Part shown: positions 55,751 to 64,000 of the stretch, in pieces | Layout: each line of letters starts with the position of its first letter | Position numbering within the stretch: the stretch's first letter is position 1 | Source: Bacteroidota bacterium | Lineage (GTDB): Bacteria > Bacteroidota > Bacteroidia > Chitinophagales > LD1 | Assembly (NCBI GenBank): GCA_018267365.1 | Contig: JAFDYQ010000002.1 | Coordinates: 124,001 to 188,000, forward strand | DNA: 64,000 nucleotides | Reading direction: 5' to 3' | The notes under the pieces: model-generated | Seen by the model: only the letters and a program-made list of their open reading frames with translations | Told to the model about the DNA's origin: nothing | Databases searched by the model: none | Program-made: the position numbers and the translations under genes

Positions 55751-57022
55751 CTATTCAAAAACGATCTTGTCCGATCGGAGCTTCACAGTCCCCGTGTGAT
55801 CGTAGTATTGCAGGATATACATACCTGAGCTGAGTTCGCCCTTGCGGATATAGTGGCGGCCATTGGCAGCCAGCCCAAATGATTGCATCTGTTTACCATC
55901 TATACTGTACACATTTACCAGTAGCTCCTCCGCCTCGTGGGAGTAGATGGTCAGTATGTCATCAGCCGGATTGGGTAGCGCTGAGACCGATATCTGATAG
56001 TCCGGATCTAATATGCCTGTCTGCCCGACTCGTGTAGAGTCGCAGTCGGTATGAGCATAGAGAAAGTCCTGTAAAACCTGTATGGTGGTATCCATGTACT
56101 TGGAGGCAGGTGGTACCAGCGGTATAGGCAGTACAAATGGAGCGTGGTCTGCACCGTAAAAAGGATAAATGTATCCCGTGAATCCGCTGCCAAGATGATT
56201 CATCCTATTAATGATGTCACCGCCGCCAAAGAATCTCTTCTTGATATCCTGCGCTCCCAAGGCACTATCATAGTAGAATGAAACAGTATTATCTGCTGTA
56301 CCATGCACACCCACCAGCATAGGGCTGCCATGCTGTAGCCAAACAGTGTCAAACACTGCCCCACAGAGGTCTATCACCCCTTTCACATTTGAGTTATATC
56401 CGAGATTATTGGTCCCGTCGCTACCATTCATTGCTGCAAAGGCCAGGAGAAAATCAGCCGGCACCGGTCGTGAGTAGACGAAAAGATTCTGATATGCCTT
56501 ATTGAGACCAATAAAAGCCCCAGCTGAGGTGCCCCCGATGTAGATCTGATTAGTATCTATGCGATAGTGGTTATTGGTATAGACGTCCTTATAGAAGTAA
56601 CGTATAGCACCGTTCATATCCTGTATACCGCGCAGTACTGCCTTGTACATAGATGTATCGTCGCCATTTTCCTTACCTATACGGTAGTCTATCGTAGCGG
56701 TCACAAAACCTCTTTTTGCAAAATCATTGCAGAGCTGGAGGATGTCTGGGCTCTGGCGCACGCCGGAGGTGAAGCTGCCACCAAAAGCCAGAATGATCAG
56801 CGGACGACGTGCAAAGTTGTCGCCAGAGGGCTGAAAGATGTCCATATACAGGTCCTGGTTACTCCCGTCATATTTAGGAGCGGATCCATACTGCTGCTGG
56901 ACATTAGTAGAGACGCCAAAAATTTTATCTCTGTAGCGGCCATTATTGCATTGGCCGGAAGATTGAAATGAGAAAAGAGAAAAAGTCAAAAGACAAATAC
57001 AAACGAGGTAGGCTTGTTTCAT
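55751..57022 (-). CDS. Secreted esterase-like alpha/beta hydrolase with T9SS sorting tail
   Basis: 423 residues. Signal peptide ending SFQSSGQ, then an alpha/beta-hydrolase domain: LIILAFGGSFTSG (oxyanion), IYIGGTSAGAFIGLN (nucleophile Ser), VGVHGTADNTVSF (Asp region), GADHAPF (His). The last 80 residues (SALPNPADDILTIYS, VNVYSIDGKQM, LSSGMYILQYYD, LRSDKIVFE) form a type A T9SS C-terminal signal. Expected at the cell surface or secreted. The ester substrate is unknown. Confidence 0.9.
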   Translation of the reverse strand: MKQAYLVCICLLTFSLFSFQSSGQCNNGRYRDKIFGVSTNVQQQYGSAPKYDGSNQDLYMDIFQPSGDNFARRPLIILAFGGSFTSGVRQSPDILQLCNDFAKRGFVTATIDYRIGKENGDDTSMYKAVLRGIQDMNGAIRYFYKDVYTNNHYRIDTNQIYIGGTSAGAFIGLNKAYQNLFVYSRPVPADFLLAFAAMNGSDGTNNLGYNSNVKGVIDLCGAVFDTVWLQHGSPMLVGVHGTADNTVSFYYDSALGAQDIKKRFFGGGDIINRMNHLGSGFTGYIYPFYGADHAPFVLPIPLVPPASKYMDTTIQVLQDFLYAHTDCDSTRVGQTGILDPDYQISVSALPNPADDILTIYSHEAEELLVNVYSIDGKQMQSFGLAANGRHYIRKGELSSGMYILQYYDHTGTVKLRSDKIVFE

Positions 57023-57135
57023 GAGCTTTAAATTTTTGTGCGTACTAAAGCTAAGAAAAATTTAATATGACCAATAGGTTAAGCCATTAAAAATATCTTT
57101 TAACATCCGGGGCGATTCCGTACATCTTGCAGATA

Positions 57136-57924
57136 TTATTTATCCAATACACCCATGCCAAATAGCGCAAAGTCGTACTTGACGGGATCGGCAGGATCGA
57201 AACCGCGCAGACTCTCTGTCAGCTCCAGCACAGCCTGCCAGTCAGTCTGTGCACGCCTGAGCAAACCCAATCTACGTGCATGACGGTCTACGTGTACATC
57301 CAATGGTATGAGCAGTTGTGACGGGCGGATAGTATGCCAGATACCAAAGTCCACTCCTCTCCTGTCTTTCCTCACCATCCAGCGCAGATACATATTGAGA
57401 CGCTTGCAGGTCGATTTGCGGGCCGGCGAGGAGATGTGCTTTCTGGTGCGTTGCGGGTGATCTTCCAAAGAAAAAAACAATTGCTGGAAGCCGGTCAGGG
57501 CTGTTTCCGTATGGACGGCAGCAGGAGCCATACCTTGGGTAAACGCCTGCTCCAGCGAATCATGGTCAGTATAAAACGAGCGGAAGAACTCAATGAAATA
57601 AAGGAGGTCAGTATCGCTGAATGTGCGGTGTACAAAACCCAGAAAACGCTTCAGGTCAGTGTCCTGGTGATGCAGGATAAAGTCATGGGGACTATTGTCC
57701 ATCAGGTCTAGTATCCTGGTCGCGCTCCTGATGATAGTCACCCGCTGGCCCCAGGCTAGTGTAGCAGCAAAGAAGCCGGCTATCTCGATATCCTGCTTTT
57801 TTGAGAACCGATGTGGTATCTGCACAGGATCATCAGCTATGAAGGACAGCTTGTTGTACTCCTTGTATTTTTTCTCAAGTAGCTCATAGACCTCTTCGCG
57901 TGATGGCCTTTTCTCCTTTGCCAT
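57136..57924 (-). CDS. DUF2400 / TIGR02757 family protein
   Basis: 262 residues, soluble. Family-like segments: DPVQIPHRFSKKQDIEIAGFFAATLAWGQR, MYLRWMVRKDRRGVDFGIW and LIPLDVHVDRHARRLGLL. Its TAATG overlap (1 bp) with the upstream cystathionine gamma-synthase-type gene shows translational coupling. The family is common in Bacteroidota but has no assigned activity; some helix-hairpin-helix-like flavour near the C-terminus (DVHVDRHARRLGLL) recalls DNA glycosylases. Confidence 0.88.
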   Translation of the reverse strand: MAKEKRPSREEVYELLEKKYKEYNKLSFIADDPVQIPHRFSKKQDIEIAGFFAATLAWGQRVTIIRSATRILDLMDNSPHDFILHHQDTDLKRFLGFVHRTFSDTDLLYFIEFFRSFYTDHDSLEQAFTQGMAPAAVHTETALTGFQQLFFSLEDHPQRTRKHISSPARKSTCKRLNMYLRWMVRKDRRGVDFGIWHTIRPSQLLIPLDVHVDRHARRLGLLRRAQTDWQAVLELTESLRGFDPADPVKYDFALFGMGVLDK

Positions 57925-59069
57925 TACCTGGTCTCCAGTGCTTGCTTCAGATCCTCTATCAGATCTTCTACATCCTCCACACCCACTGAGAGGCGGAGCA
58001 GATTGTCTACTACGCCTACCCGTTCCCTTTCTTCTTTAGGTATAGAGGCATGAGTCATCGTGACCGGATGATTGATGAGAGACTCTACGCCGCCCAGTGA
58101 CTCAGCCAGTGAGAATACATGAAAGGAAGAAGAGACGCGGAAGGTCTCCTCCAGAGACGCTCCCCTCAGCACTATCGATATCATGCCACCAAAGTCTCGC
58201 ATCTGCTTCTTTGCGATCGCATGATTAGGATGATCTTCAAAGCCGGGCCAGTATATCTTTTCTATGCGGGGGTGGTTTTTCAGAAACTCCGCGATCTTGC
58301 GGCCATTGTAGCAGTGACGTTCCATACGCAGGTGCAGTGTTTTGACACCCCGCATCACGAGAAAGGAATCCATCGGCCCCGGATTTGCGCCGCAGGAGTT
58401 GAGTATAAAGGCAAGGTCTGTGTAGAGTTTGTCATCATTGGTCATGAGCGCCCCCATCACTACATCGCTATGGCCACCCAGATACTTGGTCACAGAGTGC
58501 ATCACGATGTCAGCTCCCAGCGCCAGAGGATTTTGCAGGTAGGGAGAGGCAAACGTATTGTCTACGCAGAGTGTCAGCTTATTCTCTTTGGCAATAGCGG
58601 AGCACGCGGCTATATCTACTATCTGCATGGTAGGATTAGTAGGCGTCTCTACCCAGATCAGTTTGGTATTGCCGTTGATAAACTTCTTTATGTTATTGGC
58701 ATCGGTCAGATTGATGAAGTGGAATTTGATACCATAGTTGGCAAAGACCTTGGTAAATATCCTGTAAGAACCTCCATACAGATCGTCTCCTGTGATCACC
58801 TCATCTCCGGGACGTAGCAGCTTAATGACCGCATCCGTGGCTCCCATACCTGATGAGAAGCACAGGCAATGTTTCGCATCCTCGAGTGCTGCCAGGTTTT
58901 TTTCCAATGCTACACGAGTAGGATTTTTGCCGCGGGCGTACGCATATCCCTTGTGCGTGCCGGGGCTCTCCTGTACATAGGTGGATGTCTGATAGATAGG
59001 CGTCATGATGGCCCCCGTAGATGGATCCGGTTCAGCGCCGGCATGTATAGCTTTAGTACCAAATTTCAT
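57924..59069 (-). CDS. metB: Cystathionine gamma-synthase-type PLP enzyme
   Basis: 381 residues of the Cys/Met metabolism family. MKFGTKAIHAGAEPDPSTGA at the N-terminus, YAYARGKNPTRVALEKNLAALE, ETPTNPTMQIVDI, and the PLP lysine in MHSVTKYLGGHSDVVMG. Transsulfuration enzyme; cystathionine gamma-synthase or gamma-lyase cannot be separated from sequence alone, hence the gene symbol is provisional. First gene of a pair with DUF2400. Confidence 0.9.
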   Translation of the reverse strand: MKFGTKAIHAGAEPDPSTGAIMTPIYQTSTYVQESPGTHKGYAYARGKNPTRVALEKNLAALEDAKHCLCFSSGMGATDAVIKLLRPGDEVITGDDLYGGSYRIFTKVFANYGIKFHFINLTDANNIKKFINGNTKLIWVETPTNPTMQIVDIAACSAIAKENKLTLCVDNTFASPYLQNPLALGADIVMHSVTKYLGGHSDVVMGALMTNDDKLYTDLAFILNSCGANPGPMDSFLVMRGVKTLHLRMERHCYNGRKIAEFLKNHPRIEKIYWPGFEDHPNHAIAKKQMRDFGGMISIVLRGASLEETFRVSSSFHVFSLAESLGGVESLINHPVTMTHASIPKEERERVGVVDNLLRLSVGVEDVEDLIEDLKQALETR

Positions 59070-59216
59070 ATACAGTCTGATTTTCAGAGAGCTAATGTAG
59101 TTTTATTTTATTAGCCCCAAACCCATACTAAAACCCATACATCCTGCGTTTAGATATTATACCGAAAACGAGCGTATTGCCACTTCAAATCCATTAAACT
59201 ATTGACATCTCTACAC

Positions 59217-59311
59217 CAGGTGATCTGTGCTATCGTTTGTCAGGTCTGTCTCTCCGCGGCGGGAAGTAGTAAGCCCTGAGCCAGAGCGCTCGTCACCCCA
59301 CTAATTTTTTT
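59217..59311 (+). ncRNA. Candidate small structured RNA, about 95 nt
   Basis: In the gene-free stretch 59070-59455. GGTGA (59219-59223) pairs with TCACC (59293-59297), then GTGC (59227-59230) with GCGC (59286-59289), then TCAGG (59240-59244) with CCTGA (59275-59279), and a GC-rich apical hairpin lies around 59250-59265. The rod-like fold is followed by a T7 run at 59305-59311, as in an intrinsic terminator. Length, shape and the GTCAGGTC...GGAAGTAG sequence recall a small SRP RNA, but the usual GGAA tetraloop context is not matched, so the identity is open. Confidence 0.4.
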
Positions 59312-59331
59312 ACGATCACATCATGATGTAT

Positions 59332-59356
59332 AGCCATCCCCGTAAGGATGGCTTTT
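59332..59356 (+). terminator. Second plus-strand terminator in the 59.1-59.4 kb intergenic region
   Basis: AGCCATCC (59332-59339), loop CCGTAA, GGATGGCT (59346-59353), then TTT. No annotated plus-strand gene lies upstream for 1.8 kb or more except the candidate RNA, which supports a transcript in this region. Confidence 0.6.
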
Positions 59357-59455
59357 GCGCAGGTGTAGACCGCACTGTGCCCCCACACGGATCAGGAGTG
59401 AGACTGACGTCGGTCACCTAGCTGTGATAAATATTTATGATATTAGTGTATCAGA

Positions 59456-60196
59456 ATGAATATCATCCTTTTTACACTACTGGCCCTGATCGCTGAGGTC
59501 ATTGGCACCATTGGCGGTTTTGGCTCATCTATGTTTTTCGTGCCGCTGGCCAGTTTCTTTTTTGATATGAAGTCAGTACTAGGCATTACTGCTATCTTCC
59601 ACGTCTTTAGTAATATCAGTAAGCTGGTCCTCTTTCGTGCGACCATAGATTGGCGCGTCGCACTCGCCTTCGGCATACCCAGCGTTATCTTTGTGATATT
59701 AGGTGCATGGCTCACTACGGTTATCTCCTTCCGGTTTGATCAGTTAGTGCTAGGTATCTTTCTGATAGTTTTCAGTTCTATATTACTGGCGCGGCCGGCC
59801 TTTCGGCTCCGGCCATCTTTGGCCACCAGTACTGTGGGCGGCGGATTAGCGGGATTTCTTGCGGGCTTTGTAGGTACGGGAGGTGCCGTACGTGGCCTCT
59901 GCATGGCAGCATATGACCTGGAGAAAAACCTCTTCGTAGGCACCTCGGCAGCCATAGACCTCGGCGTAGACGTGAGTAGGGCAGTGATTTATACAGAGAG
60001 CGGCTATGTGAGTGGCACAGGCTATCAGCTCATCATAGCGCTCATAGTGGTATCTGCATTGGGATCTTACATCGGCAAACTCTTACTCCAAAAGATAGAT
60101 CAGGAGAATTTCCGCCGGATAGTCCTCTTGCTCATTCTGGCTGTGGGGCTGACAGTACTAGGCAAGGCCGTCTGGCCCCTCATCACAACCAGTTAG
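59456..60196 (+). CDS. TauE/SafE family membrane transporter
   Basis: 246 residues, about eight hydrophobic segments in two halves, with the family's glycine-rich starts IGTIGGFGSSMFFVPL and GGGLAGFLAGFVGTGGAVRG. Members export sulfite, organosulfonates or related anions. The adjacent minus-strand metB-type gene is only a loose hint at sulfur metabolism. Convergent with the small membrane protein gene. Confidence 0.87.
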   Translation: MNIILFTLLALIAEVIGTIGGFGSSMFFVPLASFFFDMKSVLGITAIFHVFSNISKLVLFRATIDWRVALAFGIPSVIFVILGAWLTTVISFRFDQLVLGIFLIVFSSILLARPAFRLRPSLATSTVGGGLAGFLAGFVGTGGAVRGLCMAAYDLEKNLFVGTSAAIDLGVDVSRAVIYTESGYVSGTGYQLIIALIVVSALGSYIGKLLLQKIDQENFRRIVLLLILAVGLTVLGKAVWPLITTS

Positions 60197-60200
60197 TTTC

Positions 60201-60593
60201 CTACGACTCTTTCTCGAGTTTCTTTTCCTCGAGTTTGGCCTCCAGGCCTTCCGCCTTGAGGCTAGTGCGGATCAGCGCATGCAGGCTCATGTAGAGATTG
60301 GCGATCCAAACCAGCGCAAAGCCCGCTATAAAGTAGCCGCGCCAGTCATCCAGCAGCAGCTTATACCCGGTGATCGCCACTGCTGCTATAGTCACATAGT
60401 GACTGAAGCAATACTCGCAGGTGAAGAGGTAGAAGAACTTCCTGGCCCAGATAGTCTTGCAATTGTGAGAACGCTCGATACAATATTCCCGCGGCTCACG
60501 AAATATTTCTTCGTGTGTCACGGTCCATGCCACGCAGGCTATGGGTATAGCGAGGAGAAAAAGCCAGGCGGTCTGTGTGAGAAGGGATGGCAT
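60201..60593 (-). CDS. Small membrane protein with four cysteines, unknown
   Basis: 130 residues. Two or three hydrophobic segments (about 5-25, 55-80 and 85-110) and a charged C-terminal helix (KAEGLEAKLEEKKLEKES). Four cysteines are spaced EYCIERSHNC ... FTCEYCFSHYV just before the second helix, resembling the CxxC of DUF1360-type proteins; they could form disulphides or bind metal. Function unknown. Followed upstream by the desaturase gene on the same strand. Confidence 0.7.
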   Translation of the reverse strand: MPSLLTQTAWLFLLAIPIACVAWTVTHEEIFREPREYCIERSHNCKTIWARKFFYLFTCEYCFSHYVTIAAVAITGYKLLLDDWRGYFIAGFALVWIANLYMSLHALIRTSLKAEGLEAKLEEKKLEKES

Positions 60594-60646
60594 ATCTATG
60601 TGGCAACACTTTCTATGCCAAAAGGCTTCCGCCCCAGCAGCCAGGA

Positions 60647-61684
60647 CTAGCGTCCGTCCCTGCGCCGCCTGTTCTCACTAAAGGAGATCATACGCATCTC
60701 CGCCTCATCCCAGAGGTTTGCATTGACCGTTTTGAGGCTCTGCCAGAAGTTGAGGGCATTCACATGCTTTTCAAATACCGGCATGTTCTTGTGGCAGGAG
60801 CGCAGGTGATAGTTGGGGATAGTAGGGCACAAATGATGGATATGATGATAGCCGATATTGCCTGTGAGCCAGTGGCCTACATACGGCAGCTTATAGTAGG
60901 TACTGCCCTTGATAGCCGATAGCACATAGTTCCAGTTTTCTTTGCTGTTTTTGTAGATATTCTCATACTGGTGCTGTATGTAGAAGAACCACAAGGCATA
61001 AGTACCAAAGAAGAAAAGATTAGCAAACTGCACCAGCAGAAACTTTTTGAACCCCAGGAAATAGCCCAGTGCGAGGTAAAGCACCACAAAAGCGACATTG
61101 CTGATCGTCACACTTTTCTTCACTTTGGCAAAGCCACCTTCACGAAGGAAGGCAAACCTATTGTACAAGACTACATACACAAAGCCACCGACAGTGAAAA
61201 GATAGAACGGACTGCGATATATCCTATAGCGCACTTTACCCCAGATAGTGAGGGCGTTATACTGCTCCGTAGTGAGCACCTCTACATCACCTATGTCGCT
61301 CACCTCTAGCTGCCCGTTGTGCGCATGGTGAAAGTCATGCGACTTCGCCCAGTACTTATACGGTATCACTGTAAAGGCACTCGACACAGTGCCGATGATA
61401 TCATTGGCCAGTTTGCTACGTGTAAAAGAGCGGTGGCCGCAGTCATGCTGTATGATAAAGATCCTACCAAGTAGAAAGCCATTCAGTGCAGCGATAAGGA
61501 TGGTAAATAGCCATGATTTATCATACAGCCAGAACTGGAGTATCCAGAGGCCGATATAAAAAGAGAAACTATTGAGTAGCTGTATCACTGCCTTGCGTGT
61601 ATTAGGCACTTGATACTTCTTGAGTTGTTGATTCCAATTTTTGAAATCTGCGAGCACTTGCTCAGCGTTGAAAGATTGAGACAT
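60647..61684 (-). CDS. Fatty acid desaturase
   Basis: 345 residues. Three His boxes of the membrane di-iron desaturases are present: QHDCGHRS, HDFHHAHNG and HIHHLCPTIPNYHL. About four helices. Introduces a double bond into membrane acyl chains, typically with cold adaptation, although regioselectivity is not readable. Single gene between the small membrane protein and the transglycosylase fusion. Confidence 0.93.
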   Translation of the reverse strand: MSQSFNAEQVLADFKNWNQQLKKYQVPNTRKAVIQLLNSFSFYIGLWILQFWLYDKSWLFTILIAALNGFLLGRIFIIQHDCGHRSFTRSKLANDIIGTVSSAFTVIPYKYWAKSHDFHHAHNGQLEVSDIGDVEVLTTEQYNALTIWGKVRYRIYRSPFYLFTVGGFVYVVLYNRFAFLREGGFAKVKKSVTISNVAFVVLYLALGYFLGFKKFLLVQFANLFFFGTYALWFFYIQHQYENIYKNSKENWNYVLSAIKGSTYYKLPYVGHWLTGNIGYHHIHHLCPTIPNYHLRSCHKNMPVFEKHVNALNFWQSLKTVNANLWDEAEMRMISFSENRRRRDGR

Positions 61685-61794
61685 TACTTCAGGTGGATTA
61701 AGGCTGCAAAGCTAAGCATTAATCCACGGTTGCGATAAGCTTTAGCACTGTTTATGATTCACCATTTGTAAGGCATTCTTTCTCAATCCCAGCC

Positions 61795-63717
61795 CTACTC
61801 GTCATCCGGTGTATCTTGCGGCAGGCTATCTGCCGGCATGACCATGCGCATAGCCGGCCCGCGCAGGGTCACCTCTGCTTTCAGGCCTACGGTATCTTCT
61901 GGGGCCAGTACATTGCGTATCACCATGCGCTCGGTCAGTATTTTAAAGTAGTTGCTAAGAGAGAATCTCAGCTGACCCTGCCTATCAAACTGCCAGGCAA
62001 ATGACTTGGGCCGGGGGATGATGCTGGCCAGAAAAAGGCTCTCCTGCAGCGTCAATTGCGATGGCCGCTTATTGAAATAAAAGTGCGCCGCCTCACCTAT
62101 GCCATACACATTGGGTCCCCACTCTATCACATTGAGGTATACCTCCAGCATACGCTCCTTTGGCACCAGGCCGAGGTTCTCTATCAGATAAACTATGAGT
62201 GCCTCTTCTGCCTTTCGCGATATGGTCTTATCACGACTCAGGTAGACATTCTTCACCAGCTGCATACTGATCGTGCTGCCTCCCCGGGCGAAGCGATGCT
62301 CCTTATAGTTTTTGGCTATAGACTCCCGAAACGACTCCTGCAGGAAGCCGCGATGATGTATAAAGAAGGGATCCTCTGCCTGCAGCACTGCCTGAGGCAG
62401 GTAGGGCGATATCTGATCGAGCCGCGTAAAGAAAGGATTGTCAGGCCCTACGGTGATACGCCTCACCAGTCTGTCCTTATCATATGCTTCATAGACGAAG
62501 TCGCCGTTGATCCGCGCATAGTTCTCCGCGCCATAATGAACGATCTGCAGGTCTTTCTTATTGAGGGCCGAATTGAAAACCAGCGAGTCCGGGTTATTGG
62601 TATGTATCAGAAAGTCGAGGTCGTACCGCAGCGAACCTTTACATGAAATTCCTTGCAGCGTACCAAACATCCCTCCCGGCAAAGACTGAAAGAAGCTATC
62701 TGCCGGCGTCTCCGCCATACGTACGTGCAATGCAAAAGTAGTGTCAGGCTTTACGTCATAACGAGCGAAAAGACCGCACTGAGTGTGGGAGAGCCGTATG
62801 GTGGAGGCAGAATCCAGCTCTATGGCATCACCACTGACCCTGAGCATACCGGAAAGTGAGGCCTCAGGCAAAACCACATCATCATTGGCCAAGCGCCAGT
62901 GATGGAGATGAAAGCCCCTCGCAGAAGCCAGCACCGATACGCGGGCATCATCTTCCTTTTCATCAAAGGTGATATGGGCCTTCAGATACTGAAACCTGCA
63001 CCTGAGGCCGCGATCGCGATCGAGAAATGGTAGATAGGCAGTATCATTACCCACATGCGTGACCTCCACCTCGTATTCCTTTTTACTACGGATCACAGTA
63101 CCTGCCACTATCAGCGTATCTGCATGCATCTGGTCTATGACCACTCCCGTGAGGTCACGCGGCGTGAGAAAAAAGTGTGGTATCTCGACAAGCTCTTTGC
63201 GTAGCGTATCCTCATAGCTGATCCTGACATTATCCGCCAGGAAGGATGTACCCAGTATGCGAAAAAGCCTGGACTCCAGCCTCTCCAGCCGATCGCGAAA
63301 ACCTGTGCTGATGACCGGGCCGATGTGGGTTGTATCGCGGCTTATATCTAGCATTGCCAGATTGTCACGATCAGGCGTGCGATAGATAGTCAGTCTGACG
63401 CCATTCACTTTGAGCCCTGCCAGATCGGTGCGGCCACGGAGCAGCGGCAGTAGTGCCACGTCTACATCAGCCTCACTGACCGAGAGTAGTGTATCTTGAC
63501 CTTCGGGCAAAAGCACTATATGCCTTGCTGTAATATGGTTGAACCCCGTAAACTCTGCAGAAGATAGTACAAGAGTAGTATGATAACGATCCTGCATACG
63601 CTGCTGCGCCTTGCTCACTGCCAGCTGTAGCAGCCGCCCCCGGAATAGGAAAAAACCTGAGAACAGAATAATGATAATGACGGCAAGAGCACTGCCTATC
63701 CTCTTCAGGTACTTCAT
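61795..63717 (-). CDS. AsmA-like protein fused to a GT51 transglycosylase domain
   Basis: 640 residues. N-terminal anchor (about 7-27), then a large AsmA-like beta-rich region (about 30-450; LAGLKVNGVRLTIYRT). The C-terminal glycosyltransferase-51 domain (about 455-600) shows EDPFFIHHRGF, FARGGSTISMQLVKNVYLSRDKTISRKAEEA, and LEVYLNVIEWGPNVYGIGEAAHFYF, with catalytic glutamates retained. No transpeptidase domain follows. It probably polymerises glycan in the periplasm while the AsmA-like part may bridge to the outer membrane. A monofunctional transglycosylase with so long an N-terminus is unusual but occurs in Bacteroidota. Confidence 0.85.
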   Translation of the reverse strand: MKYLKRIGSALAVIIIILFSGFFLFRGRLLQLAVSKAQQRMQDRYHTTLVLSSAEFTGFNHITARHIVLLPEGQDTLLSVSEADVDVALLPLLRGRTDLAGLKVNGVRLTIYRTPDRDNLAMLDISRDTTHIGPVISTGFRDRLERLESRLFRILGTSFLADNVRISYEDTLRKELVEIPHFFLTPRDLTGVVIDQMHADTLIVAGTVIRSKKEYEVEVTHVGNDTAYLPFLDRDRGLRCRFQYLKAHITFDEKEDDARVSVLASARGFHLHHWRLANDDVVLPEASLSGMLRVSGDAIELDSASTIRLSHTQCGLFARYDVKPDTTFALHVRMAETPADSFFQSLPGGMFGTLQGISCKGSLRYDLDFLIHTNNPDSLVFNSALNKKDLQIVHYGAENYARINGDFVYEAYDKDRLVRRITVGPDNPFFTRLDQISPYLPQAVLQAEDPFFIHHRGFLQESFRESIAKNYKEHRFARGGSTISMQLVKNVYLSRDKTISRKAEEALIVYLIENLGLVPKERMLEVYLNVIEWGPNVYGIGEAAHFYFNKRPSQLTLQESLFLASIIPRPKSFAWQFDRQGQLRFSLSNYFKILTERMVIRNVLAPEDTVGLKAEVTLRGPAMRMVMPADSLPQDTPDDE

Positions 63718-63747
63718 ATCGTAAAGGTAGGTCTAATGCGCGGCTAT

Positions 63748-64000
63748 TCAAACCACTTTTCGGTCAGTACCGGCAAAGAACTCCAGCAACTTCGCATTGA
63801 CTAGCTCCGGATTGTCTGCGGTGATAAAGTGGCCGCTGGTGGAATCGTAGACTATCTCAAAGTCATTGCAATACTGCTTCGTTTGGTAAGTTAGTTCTTT
63901 GCCCAGTGCCTTGTCCTGCTCGCCCCATATCATCAGCACCGGCATAGGCAGGACAGCTGAGGCATCCAGCGCATGGGGATAGCGCATAGCTGCGCGATAA
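63748..64000 (-). CDS. Alpha/beta hydrolase, C-terminal part only
   Basis: The final 84 or so residues of an alpha/beta hydrolase whose start lies beyond the window. PVLMIWGEQDKALGKEL carries the typical acid residue (WGEQDKAL) and SGHFITADNPELVNAKLLEFF the catalytic His. Often annotated as epoxide or haloalkane dehalogenase-like; the substrate cannot be told from the fragment. The upstream frame remains open to base 64000. Confidence 0.8.
   Translation of the reverse strand, partial: YRAAMRYPHALDASAVLPMPVLMIWGEQDKALGKELTYQTKQYCNDFEIVYDSTSGHFITADNPELVNAKLLEFFAGTDRKVV

Overview
The window looks like a chromosomal segment of a Bacteroidota bacterium, most likely of the Chitinophagales/Chitinophagaceae type. 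The evidence is Bacteroidota-style promoters (TTTG, about 19 bp, TAnnTTTG; clearest before rplU), almost no Shine-Dalgarno sites, type IX secretion signals (a gliding-motility-type C-terminal domain, a type A sorting tail and a PorP/SprF protein), and many SCKK-type lipoproteins. I found no rRNA, tRNA or CRISPR array.

Layout. 1-3646: uvrC (cut by the window edge) and a class A penicillin-binding protein, both on the minus strand. 3662-8700: an AT-rich island holding a tight five-gene minus-strand operon (two DUF4407-type membrane proteins, a membrane-anchored transglutaminase-like protein, two unknowns). It is bracketed by two diverged 60-bp copies of the 5' end of the penicillin-binding protein gene. 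This is the best candidate here for an undescribed system. 9006-15743: a large T9SS-exported adhesin-like protein, a DUF1826 protein, small lipoproteins, a decayed T9SS-cargo gene and a tandem lipoprotein pair. 15955-19486: rplU-rpmA, then psd, cdsA and a CPBP protease. 19598-22535: a putative metal-handling cluster with an MbnP-like protein that contains no tryptophan and a small cytochrome-like partner. 22634-30523: dusB, a glycan-related group (glycosyltransferase, two FkbM-like methyltransferases, flippase), an ALDH7-type dehydrogenase and queE. 30568-36721: an OmpA/PD40 protein, a methyltransferase with a signal peptide beside a GT-C-like membrane protein, a bPH2 protein, DAHP synthase/chorismate mutase and a small acidic protein.

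36725-40707 is a type III polyketide synthase cluster (UbiA-like membrane protein, PKS, methyltransferase, flavin oxidoreductase), probably making a methylated and hydroxylated phenolic or quinone lipid. Convergent to it lies a red-light sensing operon (response regulator, heme oxygenase, bacteriophytochrome). 44217-53610: urocanase, MscS channel, sulfotransferase, class III aminotransferase overlapping a YCF48-like lipoprotein, a DUF885 peptidase, an AraC regulator with an N-terminal cysteine cluster, and PorP/SprF. 53756-64000: rsgA, dtd, a MazG-like protein, a T9SS-sorted esterase, a DUF2400 protein and a cystathionine gamma-synthase-type enzyme; then an intergenic stretch with a probable small RNA, a TauE/SafE protein, a small membrane protein, a fatty acid desaturase, an AsmA-like/transglycosylase fusion and the end of an alpha/beta hydrolase gene.

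Most genes are ordinary housekeeping or surface functions. The island, the MbnP variant, the intergenic RNA candidate, the PKS cluster and the exported-looking methyltransferase deserve the closest look. All family calls come from reading motifs; no database search was run.
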